Source: an uncultured Serinicoccus sp. | GTDB taxonomy: Bacteria > Actinomycetota > Actinomycetes > Actinomycetales > Dermatophilaceae | DNA: 64,000 nucleotides | Reading direction: 5' to 3' | Assembly (NCBI RefSeq): GCF_947487915.1 | Contig: NZ_CANKYH010000001.1 | Location: forward strand, 372,001 to 436,000 | Shown: positions 32,510 to 41,766 of the stretch, in pieces | Position numbering within the stretch: position 1 is the first letter of the stretch | Layout: the number at the start of each line of letters is the position of its first letter | Program-made: the position numbers and the translations under genes | The notes under the pieces: generated by a model | Database searches by the model: none | Seen by the model: only the letters and a program-made list of their open reading frames with translations | What the model was told of the DNA's origin: nothing

Positions 32510-33157
32510 ATGAGCACGGACGACAGCCCCCAGCAGCCGGCCGACCACTACTTCTCCGCGCGGCCCGCCTCCGCGGACGCGCTGCGTCCCCTGAGGGTGC
32601 GGCTGGCCGGCCGCGAGCACGAGCTGGTGACCGCAGCCGGCATCTTCTCGCCCGACAGCATCGACAGGGGGACCCGGGTCCTGCTCGAGCACGCGCCGCC
32701 ACCCCCGGCGCACGGGAGGTTCCTCGACCTGGGGTGCGGCTGGGGACCGCTCGCGCTGACGCTGGCCCTGGAGTCCCCCGGCGCCCGGGTGCATGCGGTG
32801 GACGTCAACGAGCGGGCGCTCGACCTCGCCCGGCGCAACGCCGAGCTGCTGGACCGCGCAGACGTGCTGGTGACCCGGCCGGAGGACGTCGACCCGGACG
32901 TGCGCTTCGACCTGGTCTGGTCCAACCCTCCGATCCGCGTCGGCAAGCAGGCGCTGCACGACCTGCTCCTCACCTGGCTGCCCCGGCTGTCGGACCAGGA
33001 GGAGGCGGCGGCATACCTCGTCGTCCAGAAGAACCTCGGTGCCGACTCCCTGCAGACGTGGCTGATCTCGACCCTGCCGGGTGCCATGGGGCCGGTGCGG
33101 GTGAGCCGCGAGGCCAGCAGCAAGGGCTTCCGGGTGCTACGCGTCGGCCGGGGCTGA
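32510..33157 (+). CDS. RsmC-like 16S rRNA/class I SAM methyltransferase
   Basis: A 215-residue class I methyltransferase. HYFSARP and LVTAAGIFSPDSIDRGTRVLLEH at the start, the SAM motif LDLGCGWGPLALTLAL, and the SNPPIRVGK catalytic motif (NPPx, typical of guanine-N2 methyltransferases) place it with RsmC. It likely methylates G1207-type sites or another rRNA base. It lies between hflX (divergent) and the antiporter gene, whose 3' end it overlaps by 21 bp. Confidence 0.85.
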   Translation: MSTDDSPQQPADHYFSARPASADALRPLRVRLAGREHELVTAAGIFSPDSIDRGTRVLLEHAPPPPAHGRFLDLGCGWGPLALTLALESPGARVHAVDVNERALDLARRNAELLDRADVLVTRPEDVDPDVRFDLVWSNPPIRVGKQALHDLLLTWLPRLSDQEEAAAYLVVQKNLGADSLQTWLISTLPGAMGPVRVSREASSKGFRVLRVGRG

Positions 33158-34375
33158 GCGCCTGCTCGCGGCGGGGCGGGCGAGGAACGGGAAGACGAGC
33201 ACCGTGACGGCGCCGGCGGCGACGAGCACCGCCGCGACCTCGCCGGGGATGAGCTCGCGGGAGACGCCGAGCTCGGTGACCGCCACGATGATGGGCAGCC
33301 CGGTCGCCGCGTAGAGCGCCAGCCGCCGCCGGTCGGCCGGGTCGGTGAGCCCGGAGCCGGTCCGGGTGAACCGCTCACGCAGCCAGACGGGGAGGCCGCG
33401 CAGCGCCAGGATCATGAGGACCAGGACCAGCAGCAGGAGCGGCTGCGCGACGACCGCCGCGACGTCGACGTTCATGCCGGAGGTGACGAAGAACACCGGC
33501 ACGAAGAAGCCGTAGGCGGCGCCCTCCAGACGCTCCTCGTAGGCCTCGAAACCGCGGGGACGGACGGCCCGGATGATGAAACCGGCGGCGAAGGCCCCGA
33601 GCACGACGTCGAGCTCGAAGACGCTGGCCGCGGCCATGAGCGTCAGCAGCAACCAGAAGGTCACCCGGATGGCCGTCTGGGCCGTGGTGTCGGCGCCCTC
33701 CACCAGGGCCGCCCGGATGCCCGGGACCCGCATCACCACGCGGTGCGGGACGACCGCCACGAGCGCGGCGACCGCGAAGAAGGCCAGCAGGACACCCGCC
33801 GACACCCAGGTCGACCGGGTCGAGAGGAGCAGGGCCATGGCCACGACCGGCAGGAGCTCGCCCACGGCCCCGTGCGTGAGCACCGCCGTCCCGAGCGGGG
33901 AGTCCAGCTGGCCGCGGTCCTTGAGGATCGGCAGCAGGGTGCCCAGCGCGGTGGAGGTGACCGCGATGGCCAGCACGGTCGCGGCGGCCAGGCTCTCGTC
34001 CGGGACCAGCGCCCAGGCCAGGCCCAGGGCCAGCACGAGGCACAGCAGCCACGTGAGCGCCGCCTGCCGTCCCTGACGGGCCCGCAGCGTGGCCGGGTCG
34101 ATCTCGGTGCCGGCGAGCAGGAAGAGCAGCCCCAGGCCGAGCTCGCGCACCAGCCCGACCCCGGACCCGACCTCCGCGAGCGCCAGCACGCTCGGCCCGA
34201 TGAGGCAGCCCAGGGCCAGGAGCACCACGACGTCCGGCAGCAGCCCGCGCGAGGCCCGCACCACGACCGGTGAGATCACGAGGACGCAGCCGATCCAGAA
34301 CATCGACAGCAGCGCCGAGTCCGAGGTGGGGGACGCCGAGGGGGCGGCGAGCGGGACCAGCTCCATGGCGCTCAT
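33137..34375 (-). CDS. CPA2-type cation/proton antiporter
   Basis: A 412-residue polytopic membrane protein of the monovalent cation:proton antiporter-2 (KefB/GerN) family, with about 12 hydrophobic segments. LGLGLLFLLAGTEIDP, the paired TSTALGTLLPILKDRG and VFFVTSGMNVDVA are typical. It lacks a C-terminal TrkA-N/RCK domain, unlike KefB. ATG 34375 overlaps the miaA stop as ATGA, so it is translated with miaA. In related genomes dapF follows miaA, so this gene occupies that position. Confidence 0.86.
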   Translation of the reverse strand: MSAMELVPLAAPSASPTSDSALLSMFWIGCVLVISPVVVRASRGLLPDVVVLLALGCLIGPSVLALAEVGSGVGLVRELGLGLLFLLAGTEIDPATLRARQGRQAALTWLLCLVLALGLAWALVPDESLAAATVLAIAVTSTALGTLLPILKDRGQLDSPLGTAVLTHGAVGELLPVVAMALLLSTRSTWVSAGVLLAFFAVAALVAVVPHRVVMRVPGIRAALVEGADTTAQTAIRVTFWLLLTLMAAASVFELDVVLGAFAAGFIIRAVRPRGFEAYEERLEGAAYGFFVPVFFVTSGMNVDVAAVVAQPLLLLVLVLMILALRGLPVWLRERFTRTGSGLTDPADRRRLALYAATGLPIIVAVTELGVSRELIPGEVAAVLVAAGAVTVLVFPFLARPAASRRSAPADA

Positions 34376-35328
34376 CCTGCCGTGCCGGCGGCACGCGCGA
34401 CCACGCCGAGCGCGCGCTCGAGCAGGGCCGGGTCGTCGTGGTCCAGCCAGACGACCCGGGGGTCGGGGCCGAACCACGACTGCTGACGCCGGGCCAGGCG
34501 ACGGGTCGCGGCCGCCGTGTCCTCGACCGCCTCCTGCTCCCCGAGCTCGCCGTCGAGCTGGCGCAGCGCCTGGGCGTAGCCCACCGCCCGCGAGGCCGTG
34601 CGGCCCGCGCGCAGCCCCGCCGCCTCGAGCCCGCGGACCTCCGCCAGCAGCCCGTCGGCCCACATCCGCGCCGCCCGGTCGGCGATCCGCCGGTCCAGCA
34701 CCTCGCGGTCGGCCCGCAGCCCCAGCAGGACGGTGGGCTCGAGCAGGTCGCGGGTCGGCAGGGTCGCGCTGAAGGGCCGCCCGGTCAGCTCGACGACCTC
34801 CAGCGCCCGCACGACCCGTCGTCCGTTGCGACGCTCGATCCGGGCTGCCGCGTCGGGATCCCGTCGCGCCAGCTCCTCGTGCAGCGCCTCGACGCCGCGC
34901 TCCGCCAGCTCGCCCTCCCACCGGGCCCTGACCTCGGGGTCGGTGGGCGGGATCTCCAGCCGGTCGAGCAGCGCCCGGACGTAGAGCCCGGACCCGCCGA
35001 CCACGACCGGGACGCGGCCCCGGGACCGGATCGCCGTGACGTCCGCCCGGGCCGCCTGCTGGTAGGCCGCGAGGCTGGCCTCCTCGCGCACGTCGAGCAC
35101 GTCGAGCTGGTGGTGCGGCACCCCCCGTCGCTGCGCCGTCGTGAGCTTGGCGGTCCCGATGTCCATCCCCCGGTAGAGCTGCGCGGCGTCCGCCCCGACG
35201 ACCTCCCCGTCCAGCGCGAGCGCGAGCTGCACCCCCAGGTCGGACTTGCCGGTCGCCGTCGGCCCCACCACCGCCACGACCGGGTGGCGGGATGCGGCGA
35301 CGTCGACGGCGGGGGCGGCGGGCTGCAT
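34372..35328 (-). CDS. miaA: tRNA dimethylallyltransferase
   Basis: A 318-residue MiaA that adds a dimethylallyl group to A37 of tRNAs reading UNN codons. P-loop GPTATGKSDLGVQLA, LYRGMDIGTAKL, VPVVVGGSGLYVRALL and NGRRVVRALEV are family motifs. The usual DS(M/A)Q before LYRGMD reads DAAQ here. ATG 35328 follows CACACT by 6 nt, so it is probably leaderless. It is coupled to the antiporter gene by an ATGA overlap. Confidence 0.93.
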   Translation of the reverse strand: MQPAAPAVDVAASRHPVVAVVGPTATGKSDLGVQLALALDGEVVGADAAQLYRGMDIGTAKLTTAQRRGVPHHQLDVLDVREEASLAAYQQAARADVTAIRSRGRVPVVVGGSGLYVRALLDRLEIPPTDPEVRARWEGELAERGVEALHEELARRDPDAAARIERRNGRRVVRALEVVELTGRPFSATLPTRDLLEPTVLLGLRADREVLDRRIADRAARMWADGLLAEVRGLEAAGLRAGRTASRAVGYAQALRQLDGELGEQEAVEDTAAATRRLARRQQSWFGPDPRVVWLDHDDPALLERALGVVARAAGTAG

Positions 35329-35388
35329 ACGCGAAGTGTGACATCTGGTGCGTGACGCGAGGGGCGGGATGGTACTACCGTGGTGCGT

Positions 35389-35739
35389 ATGACCTCACAG
35401 CAGCCCTACGGCAACCCCGACCAGCCCCAGCGCACGGCCGCCCCGGCAGGGCTCAAGGCGCTCTTCGACTTCAACTTCGACACCTTCATCACCCCCAGCA
35501 TCGTCAAGATCGTCTACGTCATCGCGACCGTGCTGGTCGCCCTCCTGACGATCGGCCTCGCGATCAGCGGCCTGGTCACGATGTTCGACGGGGGCGCCAG
35601 CGTCGTCGTGGGCCTGTTCCTCCTGCTCGCCTCCCCGGTCATCGGGCTGGTCTACCTGGCGTTCGTGCGCATGAGCCTGGAGCTCTACTACGCCGTCATC
35701 CGGCTCTCGGAGGACGTGCACCACCGCGGTCGGCTCTGA
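35389..35739 (+). CDS. DUF4282 small membrane protein
   Basis: A 116-residue inner-membrane protein with a short polar N-terminus, then FDFNFDTFITPSIVKIVYVIATV and two hydrophobic helices (IATVLVALLTIGLAISGLV; VVVGLFLLLASPVIGLVYLAFV) joined by a short loop, and RMSLELYYAVIRLSEDVH at the C-terminus. This is the DUF4282 pattern. TACCGT (35376-35381) is 7 nt before ATG. Function unknown; it lies upstream of the PPDK regulator but has its own promoter. Confidence 0.8.
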   Translation: MTSQQPYGNPDQPQRTAAPAGLKALFDFNFDTFITPSIVKIVYVIATVLVALLTIGLAISGLVTMFDGGASVVVGLFLLLASPVIGLVYLAFVRMSLELYYAVIRLSEDVHHRGRL

Positions 35740-35786
35740 GGACCGTCGCGACGCCGGCGACGACGTCAGGGCATACCCTCATCAGC

Positions 35787-36641
35787 ATGTCGAGCCCCCC
35801 GGTCGAGCTGCACATCATCGCCGACTCCACCGGCGACACCGCCGCCCGCGTGGCCCGCGCGGCCGCCGCCCAGTACGCCGACCACGACGTGCGCATCATC
35901 CGGCACCCCCGGCAGTCCTCGCTGGACGGCCTGCACGACTCCTTCGCCCGGATGCGGCCCGAGCAGGTCCGCACCGTCGTGTTCTCCACCGTGATGGACG
36001 AGGCCCTGCGCGTCCGGGTGACCCAGCTGTGCGAGGAGCAGGGGCTGCCGCACGCCGACCTCCTCGAGCCGGCGGTCACCGCCCTGTCCGCCGTCACCGG
36101 CCAGGCGCCGGAGCGGGTGGTGCGCCCCGTCGGGGTCGGTGAGGACTACTTCAAGCGGGTCGCCGCGATGGAGTTCGCCATCGCCAACGACGACGGCAAC
36201 CTGTCCAACCACCTGCGGGAGGCCGACATCGTGCTCATCGGGGTGAGCCGCACCGGCAAGACGCCGCTGTCGATGTACCTCGGCTACCTCGGCTACCGCA
36301 CCGCCAACATCCCGCTGGTCCCCGGCATCGCCCCGCCGCAGCAGCTGCAGGAGGTGCAGCGGTGGAAGATCGTCGGCCTCACCATCGACCCTGAGCGGCT
36401 GCAGCAGATCCGCGGTCGGCGGGTGCGGGCCATGGGCAGCCCCCAGAACCACCGCGACGGCTACACCGACCTGGTGAAGATCTTCGACGAGCTCGACGAG
36501 GTCGCCCAGCTGCAGCGCAGCCTCGGCTGCCCGGTCATCGAGACCACGGACCTGGCCCTGGAGGAGGCGGCCGGGAGGGTCATCGAGGTGGTGCAGCGGC
36601 GCCGTGAGGCGGCCTCCGGCGGCTCCTCGTTCTCCCGGTAG
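35787..36641 (+). CDS. Pyruvate,phosphate dikinase regulatory protein (PDRP/DUF299)
   Basis: A 284-residue bifunctional Ser/Thr kinase/pyrophosphorylase. LHIIADSTGDTAARVARAA at the start and the P-loop-like GVSRTGKTPLSMYLGY are family hallmarks, followed by NIPLVPGI and a GLTIDPERLQQIR segment. It phosphorylates and inactivates PPDK with ADP and reactivates it by phosphorolysis. It sits 62 nt upstream of ppdK, the expected target. A TACCCT box (35774-35779) is 7 nt before ATG, giving a leaderless mRNA. Confidence 0.92.
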   Translation: MSSPPVELHIIADSTGDTAARVARAAAAQYADHDVRIIRHPRQSSLDGLHDSFARMRPEQVRTVVFSTVMDEALRVRVTQLCEEQGLPHADLLEPAVTALSAVTGQAPERVVRPVGVGEDYFKRVAAMEFAIANDDGNLSNHLREADIVLIGVSRTGKTPLSMYLGYLGYRTANIPLVPGIAPPQQLQEVQRWKIVGLTIDPERLQQIRGRRVRAMGSPQNHRDGYTDLVKIFDELDEVAQLQRSLGCPVIETTDLALEEAAGRVIEVVQRRREAASGGSSFSR

Positions 36642-36703
36642 GCTCCGTCCCACAGGACGGCACGGGGCGACGGGGCCCCGCCCCTACCGCGAGGAGCGCA
36701 GAG

Positions 36704-39364
36704 ATGGCCGGAGAGACACAGACCTACCTCTACGACATGTCCGAGGGCAACGCGCAGATGCGCGGACTCCTGGGCGGCAAGGGTGCCAACCTGGCGGAGA
36801 TGAAGCGCCTCGGCATCCCCGTCCCCGACGGGTTCACCGTGAGCACCGCGGCCTGCATCGCCACGACCGAGGCCGGCGGCGAGTGGCCACAGGGCCTGTG
36901 GGAGGACGTGCTCGCCTCGCTCGCGCGGCTGGAGGAGCGCACGGGACGCACCCTGGGGGGCGAGCGGCCGCTGCTGCTCTCCGTCCGCTCCGGCGCCGTG
37001 GTCTCCATGCCCGGGATGATGGACACCATCCTCAACCTCGGTATCGGCGCGGACACCGTCGAGGCCCTGGGCGCCGAGTCCGACAACCCGCGCTTCGCGT
37101 GGGACTCCTACCGCCGCTTCCTGCAGATGTACGGCGAGGTCGTCGAGGGGGTCGCGCCGCACGCCTACGAGGACGAGCTGACCTCGCTCAAGGCCCGCCG
37201 GGGCGTGGAGCAGGACACCGACCTCAGCACCGAGGACCTCCAGGAGCTGGTGCAGACCTACCTCGAGGTCTCCCGCCGCGAGCTGGGCCGCGACCTGCCG
37301 ACCGACCCCCGTGACCAGCTGCGCGGGGCGATCTCGGCCGTCTTCAACTCTTGGGACACCCCGCGCGCCCGCGTCTACCGCCGGGCCAACGGCATCCCCG
37401 ACGACCTGGGGACGGCCGTCAACGTCATGCAGATGGTCTTCGGCAACCGGGGCGACACCTCCGCGACGGGGGTCTGCTTCACCCGCAACCCGTCCACCGG
37501 CGCGCAGGAGCTGTACGGCGAGTTCCTCGTCAACGCGCAGGGCGAGGACGTCGTCGCCGGGATCCGCACCCCCAAGCCGCTCGCCGAGATGGAGACGGTG
37601 CTGCCGGAGGCATACTCCCAGCTCGTCCAGACCATGCACGACCTCGAGTCGCACTACAAGGACATGCAGGACATCGAGTTCACCGTCGAGGAGGGCACGC
37701 TCTACCTGCTGCAGACCAGGAACGGCAAGCGGACCGCGGCCGCCGCGCTCCGGGTGGCCCGCGACCTCGTCCGGGAGGGGGTCCTCACCCAGGAGGAGGC
37801 GCTGCAGCGCGTCGAGCCCGGCCAGCTGGACCAGCTCCTGCACCCCGCCATCGACCCCGAGCACGGCCGCAGCCCGGTGACCAAGGGGCTGCCGGCCTCC
37901 CCCGGCGCCGCCGTGGGCGAGGTCGTCTTCGACGCCGACACCGCGGCCGCCCGCGGCGGGGCCGGGGAGCCGGTCGTCCTCGTCCGCTACGAGACGACGC
38001 CGGACGACATCCACGGCGTCATCGTCGCCCAGGGGGTGCTCACCGCCCACGGAGGTATGACGTCGCACGCGGCGGTCGTCGCACGTGGCATGGGCAAGCC
38101 CTGCGTCGCCGGGGCGAGCGGCATCCGCATCAACACCGCCGACCGCACCCTCACCATCGGTGAGCACACCTTCTCCGAGGGCGACCTCATCACCCTCGAC
38201 GGCTCGACCGGGGAGGTCTACGGCGAGGCCCTCGAGCTGGTGCCCCCGCAGATCAACGAGGACTTCGAGGCCATCGTCACCTGGGCCGACGAGGTACGCC
38301 GACTGGGGGTGCGGGCCAACGCCGACACCGGCGAGGACGCCGCCAAGGCGCGCGAGCTGGGGGCCGAGGGGATCGGCCTGTGCCGCACCGAGCACATGTT
38401 CATGGCGGCCGACCGGTTGCCGGCCGTCCGACGGATGATCCTGGCCGAGACCGAGGAGGACCGCGCTGCGGCGCTGGAGACCATCCTGCCCATGCAGCAG
38501 GAGGACTTCGAGGCGATCTTCACCGCCATGCGGGGGCTGCCGGTCACCGTCCGGCTCCTGGACCCTCCGCTGCACGAGTTCCTCCCCGACCTCGTCGAGC
38601 AGTCGTTGCTGGTGCAGCGCCTGGAGCTCACCGGCGGCGACGCCGGGGAGCTGACCACGGCCCGGACCCTGCTGGGCCAGGTCAAGCGCCTGCACGAGCA
38701 GAACCCCATGCTCGGCACCCGCGGCTGCCGGCTGGCCATGCTCTACCCGGAGATCCCCGAGATGCAGACCCGGGCCATCATCCGCGCGGCCCTGGCGGTC
38801 CGCGAGCGCGAGGGCCAGACGGCCGGCGTGGAGATCATGGTCCCGCTGGTGGCCTACGCCTCCGAGCTGCAGGCGCAGCGCGCCGTCGTCGAGCGCGCGG
38901 TCGCCGAGGAGCTGGAGAGCGCCGGCGCCGAGCTCGACGTCACGATCGGCACGATGATCGAGCTGCCCCGCGCCGCCGTGGTGGCCGACCAGATCGCGCA
39001 GCACGCCGACTTCTTCTCCTTCGGCACCAACGACCTGACCCAGACCGGGATCGGCATCTCCCGGGACGACGCCGAGGGCGGCTTCCTCTCCGCCTACGTC
39101 TCCGAGGAGGTCATCCCGCACAACCCGTTCGAGTCGATCGACCGGGACGGGGTCGGGGGCCTGGTCCGGCTCGGCGCCGAGGGCGGGCGGGCGACCAAGC
39201 CCGACCTCAAGCTGGGCGTGTGCGGGGAGCACGGGGGCGACCCCGCCTCCATCGGACTGTTCGAGGAGCTCGGGCTGAGCTACGTCTCCTGCTCCCCCTA
39301 CCGCGTCCCCATCGCGCGGTTCGCCGCGGCCCGGGCGGTGCTGGCGCAGCGGGACCCGTCCTGA
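36704..39364 (+). CDS. ppdK: Pyruvate, phosphate dikinase
   Basis: An 886-residue PPDK that interconverts pyruvate + ATP + Pi and PEP + AMP + PPi. The ATP-grasp domain is N-terminal (LLGGKGANLAEMKRLGIPVPDGF). The phospho-His swivel motif is GGMTSHAAVVARGMGKPCVAG (~residue 450), with the target Thr region beside the His. The C-terminal TIM barrel has GIGLCRTEHMF, LGTRGCRL and GVCGEHGGDP. GAGGAG precedes ATG. It is probably in an operon with the regulatory protein just upstream. Confidence 0.96.
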   Translation: MAGETQTYLYDMSEGNAQMRGLLGGKGANLAEMKRLGIPVPDGFTVSTAACIATTEAGGEWPQGLWEDVLASLARLEERTGRTLGGERPLLLSVRSGAVVSMPGMMDTILNLGIGADTVEALGAESDNPRFAWDSYRRFLQMYGEVVEGVAPHAYEDELTSLKARRGVEQDTDLSTEDLQELVQTYLEVSRRELGRDLPTDPRDQLRGAISAVFNSWDTPRARVYRRANGIPDDLGTAVNVMQMVFGNRGDTSATGVCFTRNPSTGAQELYGEFLVNAQGEDVVAGIRTPKPLAEMETVLPEAYSQLVQTMHDLESHYKDMQDIEFTVEEGTLYLLQTRNGKRTAAAALRVARDLVREGVLTQEEALQRVEPGQLDQLLHPAIDPEHGRSPVTKGLPASPGAAVGEVVFDADTAAARGGAGEPVVLVRYETTPDDIHGVIVAQGVLTAHGGMTSHAAVVARGMGKPCVAGASGIRINTADRTLTIGEHTFSEGDLITLDGSTGEVYGEALELVPPQINEDFEAIVTWADEVRRLGVRANADTGEDAAKARELGAEGIGLCRTEHMFMAADRLPAVRRMILAETEEDRAAALETILPMQQEDFEAIFTAMRGLPVTVRLLDPPLHEFLPDLVEQSLLVQRLELTGGDAGELTTARTLLGQVKRLHEQNPMLGTRGCRLAMLYPEIPEMQTRAIIRAALAVREREGQTAGVEIMVPLVAYASELQAQRAVVERAVAEELESAGAELDVTIGTMIELPRAAVVADQIAQHADFFSFGTNDLTQTGIGISRDDAEGGFLSAYVSEEVIPHNPFESIDRDGVGGLVRLGAEGGRATKPDLKLGVCGEHGGDPASIGLFEELGLSYVSCSPYRVPIARFAAARAVLAQRDPS

Positions 39365-39494
39365 CCCGGGCACCCGGCTGCGCCGCCCGACCGTGGCCCG
39401 GCGAGCGGTCGCCCCTCGACCCGCCTCGTGCCGCGACCCGGGCATGGGAACGGGCATCCCCACGGGAGCCCGGCCGCGCGGGTGGGGGCGAGCG

Positions 39495-40280
39495 ATGAGT
39501 CGGTCGCAGGACGTGCGGGCCGACCTGGCACGGCTCGGCGGGTTCTTCGTGCTCACCGACGCGACGGGCACCGACGCCGTCCCCTTCGACGAGCTGCTGG
39601 GGGATGCGCCGTTGGCGGCGCGACTCGACCAGGTGCGGCGTGCGTTGGCGCAGGGCACCGGTCAGGACCCGGCCGACGTCGACGGCAAGGTGGCGATGTC
39701 GGCTCTGCAGGTCGGTCTCGCCTCGCGCCTGTGGTCGGTGGGCCTGGCGGCCGCGGTGCTGCACGGAGCGGTGCCCGACCTGCGCTCGCGCCACCTGCTC
39801 GGCTCCCCCGGCCACCGCGGGGACGTGCCGCTGGCCCTGGCGGAGGGGACGCCGTGGTGCACCGTGTCCGGACCGCGCGAGACCGCCGCCGAGCTCGCCC
39901 GCACCGTCGTGGACGGCAGCCTGGCGGACCTGGACGCGGCGTGCTCCCGGGTGGGTCGCGTCCCACCCCGGGTGCTGCTGAGCAACGCCGCCTCCAGCCT
40001 CGTCGGGGCGGCGCGGGTGCTGGCCACGGCCAGGCCCGGGGCCGCGGCCACCGCCTGGGCGGTGGTGCGCCTGGTGCTGACCGCGCCCGGGCTGGCCCCC
40101 GGTGGCGCCACCCGGTCCCGGGCGGGCCTGCCGCCCGGGACCGGCGGACCCATGGAGCGGGCGGACGAGGCCTTCCTGCGCGCCGGCTGCTGCCTGTTCG
40201 ACCGCATACCCGGTCACGGGCTGTGCCCCGACTGCGTCCGGGCCCCCACCCACGCCCACCTCGTCACACCCGGCCACTGA
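39495..40280 (+). CDS. FhuF-like siderophore-iron reductase
   Basis: A 261-residue protein whose last ~25 residues carry the FhuF signature: CC, ten residues, C, two residues, C (CCLFDRIPGHGLCPDC), which binds a [2Fe-2S] cluster. The middle segment with SALQVGLASRLWSVGLAAAVL, LLSNAASSLVGAARVL fits FhuF/IucA-like folds. It would reduce Fe(III) from siderophores. No siderophore transporter is nearby. ATG 39495 is chosen for domain length; in-frame GTGs lie farther upstream. It is followed by a repeat-rich intergenic region. Confidence 0.82.
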   Translation: MSRSQDVRADLARLGGFFVLTDATGTDAVPFDELLGDAPLAARLDQVRRALAQGTGQDPADVDGKVAMSALQVGLASRLWSVGLAAAVLHGAVPDLRSRHLLGSPGHRGDVPLALAEGTPWCTVSGPRETAAELARTVVDGSLADLDAACSRVGRVPPRVLLSNAASSLVGAARVLATARPGAAATAWAVVRLVLTAPGLAPGGATRSRAGLPPGTGGPMERADEAFLRAGCCLFDRIPGHGLCPDCVRAPTHAHLVTPGH

Positions 40281-40313
40281 CCGGGGCCGCCGGGGCCCGG
40301 CTGTGCCTGCCTT

Positions 40314-40394
40314 GGGACCCTGTGCACGCCCACGGGACCCTGTGCATGCCTACGGCACCCTGTGCATGCGGTAGACGGCATGCACAGGGTGCCG
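40314..40394. repeat. Three 20-bp tandem units ending in a 17-bp perfect inverted repeat
   Basis: Units start at 40314, 40334 and 40354 (all GG(G/C)ACCCTGTGCAYGC plus 4-5 nt). From 40353 to 40369 CGGCACCCTGTGCATGC is the exact reverse complement of 40378-40394, with an 8-nt loop. It lies between convergent genes, so it could terminate both, but the tandem copies point to a mobile or dispersed palindromic element. Confidence 0.8.
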
Positions 40395-40399
40395 ATGAC

Positions 40400-40467
40400 G
40401 TGCTCAGGCTGCGATCCCCTGCACAGACTTCCCACCGAGGGCGCACGGAAGTCTGGGGAACGAGCAC
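40400..40467. repeat. Nested palindromic element adjacent to tandem repeat
   Basis: CAGACTTCC (40424-40432) pairs with GGAAGTCTG (40447-40455) around 14 nt. CCCC before and GGGG after extend it across a TGCA bulge, and GTGCTC (40400-40405) pairs with GAGCAC (40462-40467) as an outer helix. Both this and the neighbouring hairpin carry TGCACAG, suggesting related units. Confidence 0.65.
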
Positions 40468-40557
40468 CGGGGCCTGGACGCGTCTGCACCTGGAGGTGCG
40501 GCCACCGAGCCCCGGCCCATCCGGGCGGCGGGGCCCCGGTCAGCGGGGGCGGACGGT

Positions 40558-41766
40558 TCAGCGGGGGCGGACGGTGCCGGTGCCGCTCTGCTGGTCGTAG
40601 GCGTAGACCTCGACCCCGTCGATCCACGTCCTCAGCACCCGGGACTGCAGGTCGAGCCAGTCCCCGGACCACAGGGCCAGGTCGGCGTCCTTGCCCACGA
40701 CGAGCGAGCCGACCCGGTCCTCGACGCCCAGGACCCGGGCCGGGTTGACGGTCACGGCGCGCAGCGCGGCGTCCCGGTCCATGCCCTCGCGCACGGCGAG
40801 CGCAACCTGGGTGATGAGGTGGTCGATGGGCACCACCGGGTGGTCGGTGATGATCGACACCTGGACGCCGGCCCGGTCGAGGATCCCGGGCGCCTTCGGG
40901 CTCCGGTGGCGCACCTCGACCTTGGAGCGGCTGACGATCATGGGGCCGTAGAGCACCGGGATGTCGCGTTCGGCGACGAGGTCCGCGACGAGGTATGCCT
41001 CAGTCCCGTGGTCCAGCACGAGCCGGTAGCCGAACTCCTCGGCGAGCCGGATCGCGGTGGCGATGTCGTCCGCCCGGTGGCAGTGCTGCCGCCAGGGGAT
41101 CTCGCGCTCGAGGACCTTGACGAGGGCCTCGCTGACGAGGTCCGCCTCGACCGGGGTGTCCCCGGCCGCCGCGACCTTCGCCTGGTAGGACCGGGCGGCG
41201 GCGAAGGCCTTGCGCAGCACCAGGGCGACGCCGAGCCGGGTGGCCGGGGTCTTCTTCTGCTCGCCGTAGACGCGCTTGGGGTTCTCCCCGAGCGCGGCCT
41301 TGATGCCGCTGGGGTTGCGCAGCACCATCTCGTCGACGTAGCGGCCGTAGGTCTTGAGGGCCACCGCCTGGCCCCCGATCGGGTTCGCCGACCCGGGGTT
41401 GACGTTGACCGTGGTGACCCCCGCCCCGAGGGCGTCGTCGAAGCCCTGCTCGCGCGGGTTGATGGCGTCGATGGCCCGGGCGGCGGCCATGACCGGGTCG
41501 GTGGTCTCGTTGCCGTCCAGGCCGGCCCAGCCTTCCCCCTCCTCCCACACGCCGAGGTGCACGTGGGCGTCGACGAGACCGGGGAGCAGCCAGGAGCCTG
41601 CCGCGTCGACGACCTCCATGTCGTCCGGGACGTCGACCTGGGCACGTGGCCCCAGGGCGGCGATGCGTCCCTCGCGGACCAGCACCGTTCCGTCCTCGAT
41701 CACCTCGCCCTCGACCGGGACGACACGGGCACCGACGATGGCCAGGGACGGTCGGGGACTGGGCAC
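40558..41766 (-). CDS. Amidohydrolase family protein (imidazolonepropionase-like)
   Basis: A 402-residue metal-dependent amidohydrolase. [28 protein letters not shown] is the N-terminal beta domain. The metal motif [13 protein letters not shown] follows GLVDAHVH. Further ligands are likely in [17 protein letters not shown] and TDHPVVP, and [22 protein letters not shown] closes the composite domain. The substrate is unknown. GTG 41766 has AAGGAG 5 nt upstream. A TAGGGT -10 lies at 41804-41809, giving a ~35-nt leader. Confidence 0.83.
   Translation of the reverse strand: MPSPRPSLAIVGARVVPVEGEVIEDGTVLVREGRIAALGPRAQVDVPDDMEVVDAAGSWLLPGLVDAHVHLGVWEEGEGWAGLDGNETTDPVMAAARAIDAINPREQGFDDALGAGVTTVNVNPGSANPIGGQAVALKTYGRYVDEMVLRNPSGIKAALGENPKRVYGEQKKTPATRLGVALVLRKAFAAARSYQAKVAAAGDTPVEADLVSEALVKVLEREIPWRQHCHRADDIATAIRLAEEFGYRLVLDHGTEAYLVADLVAERDIPVLYGPMIVSRSKVEVRHRSPKAPGILDRAGVQVSIITDHPVVPIDHLITQVALAVREGMDRDAALRAVTVNPARVLGVEDRVGSLVVGKDADLALWSGDWLDLQSRVLRTWIDGVEVYAYDQQSGTGTVRPR

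Noticed and set aside
40314-40394. Repeat cluster as a CRISPR array
   Set aside because: Units are directly adjacent with no spacers and no cas genes are present.
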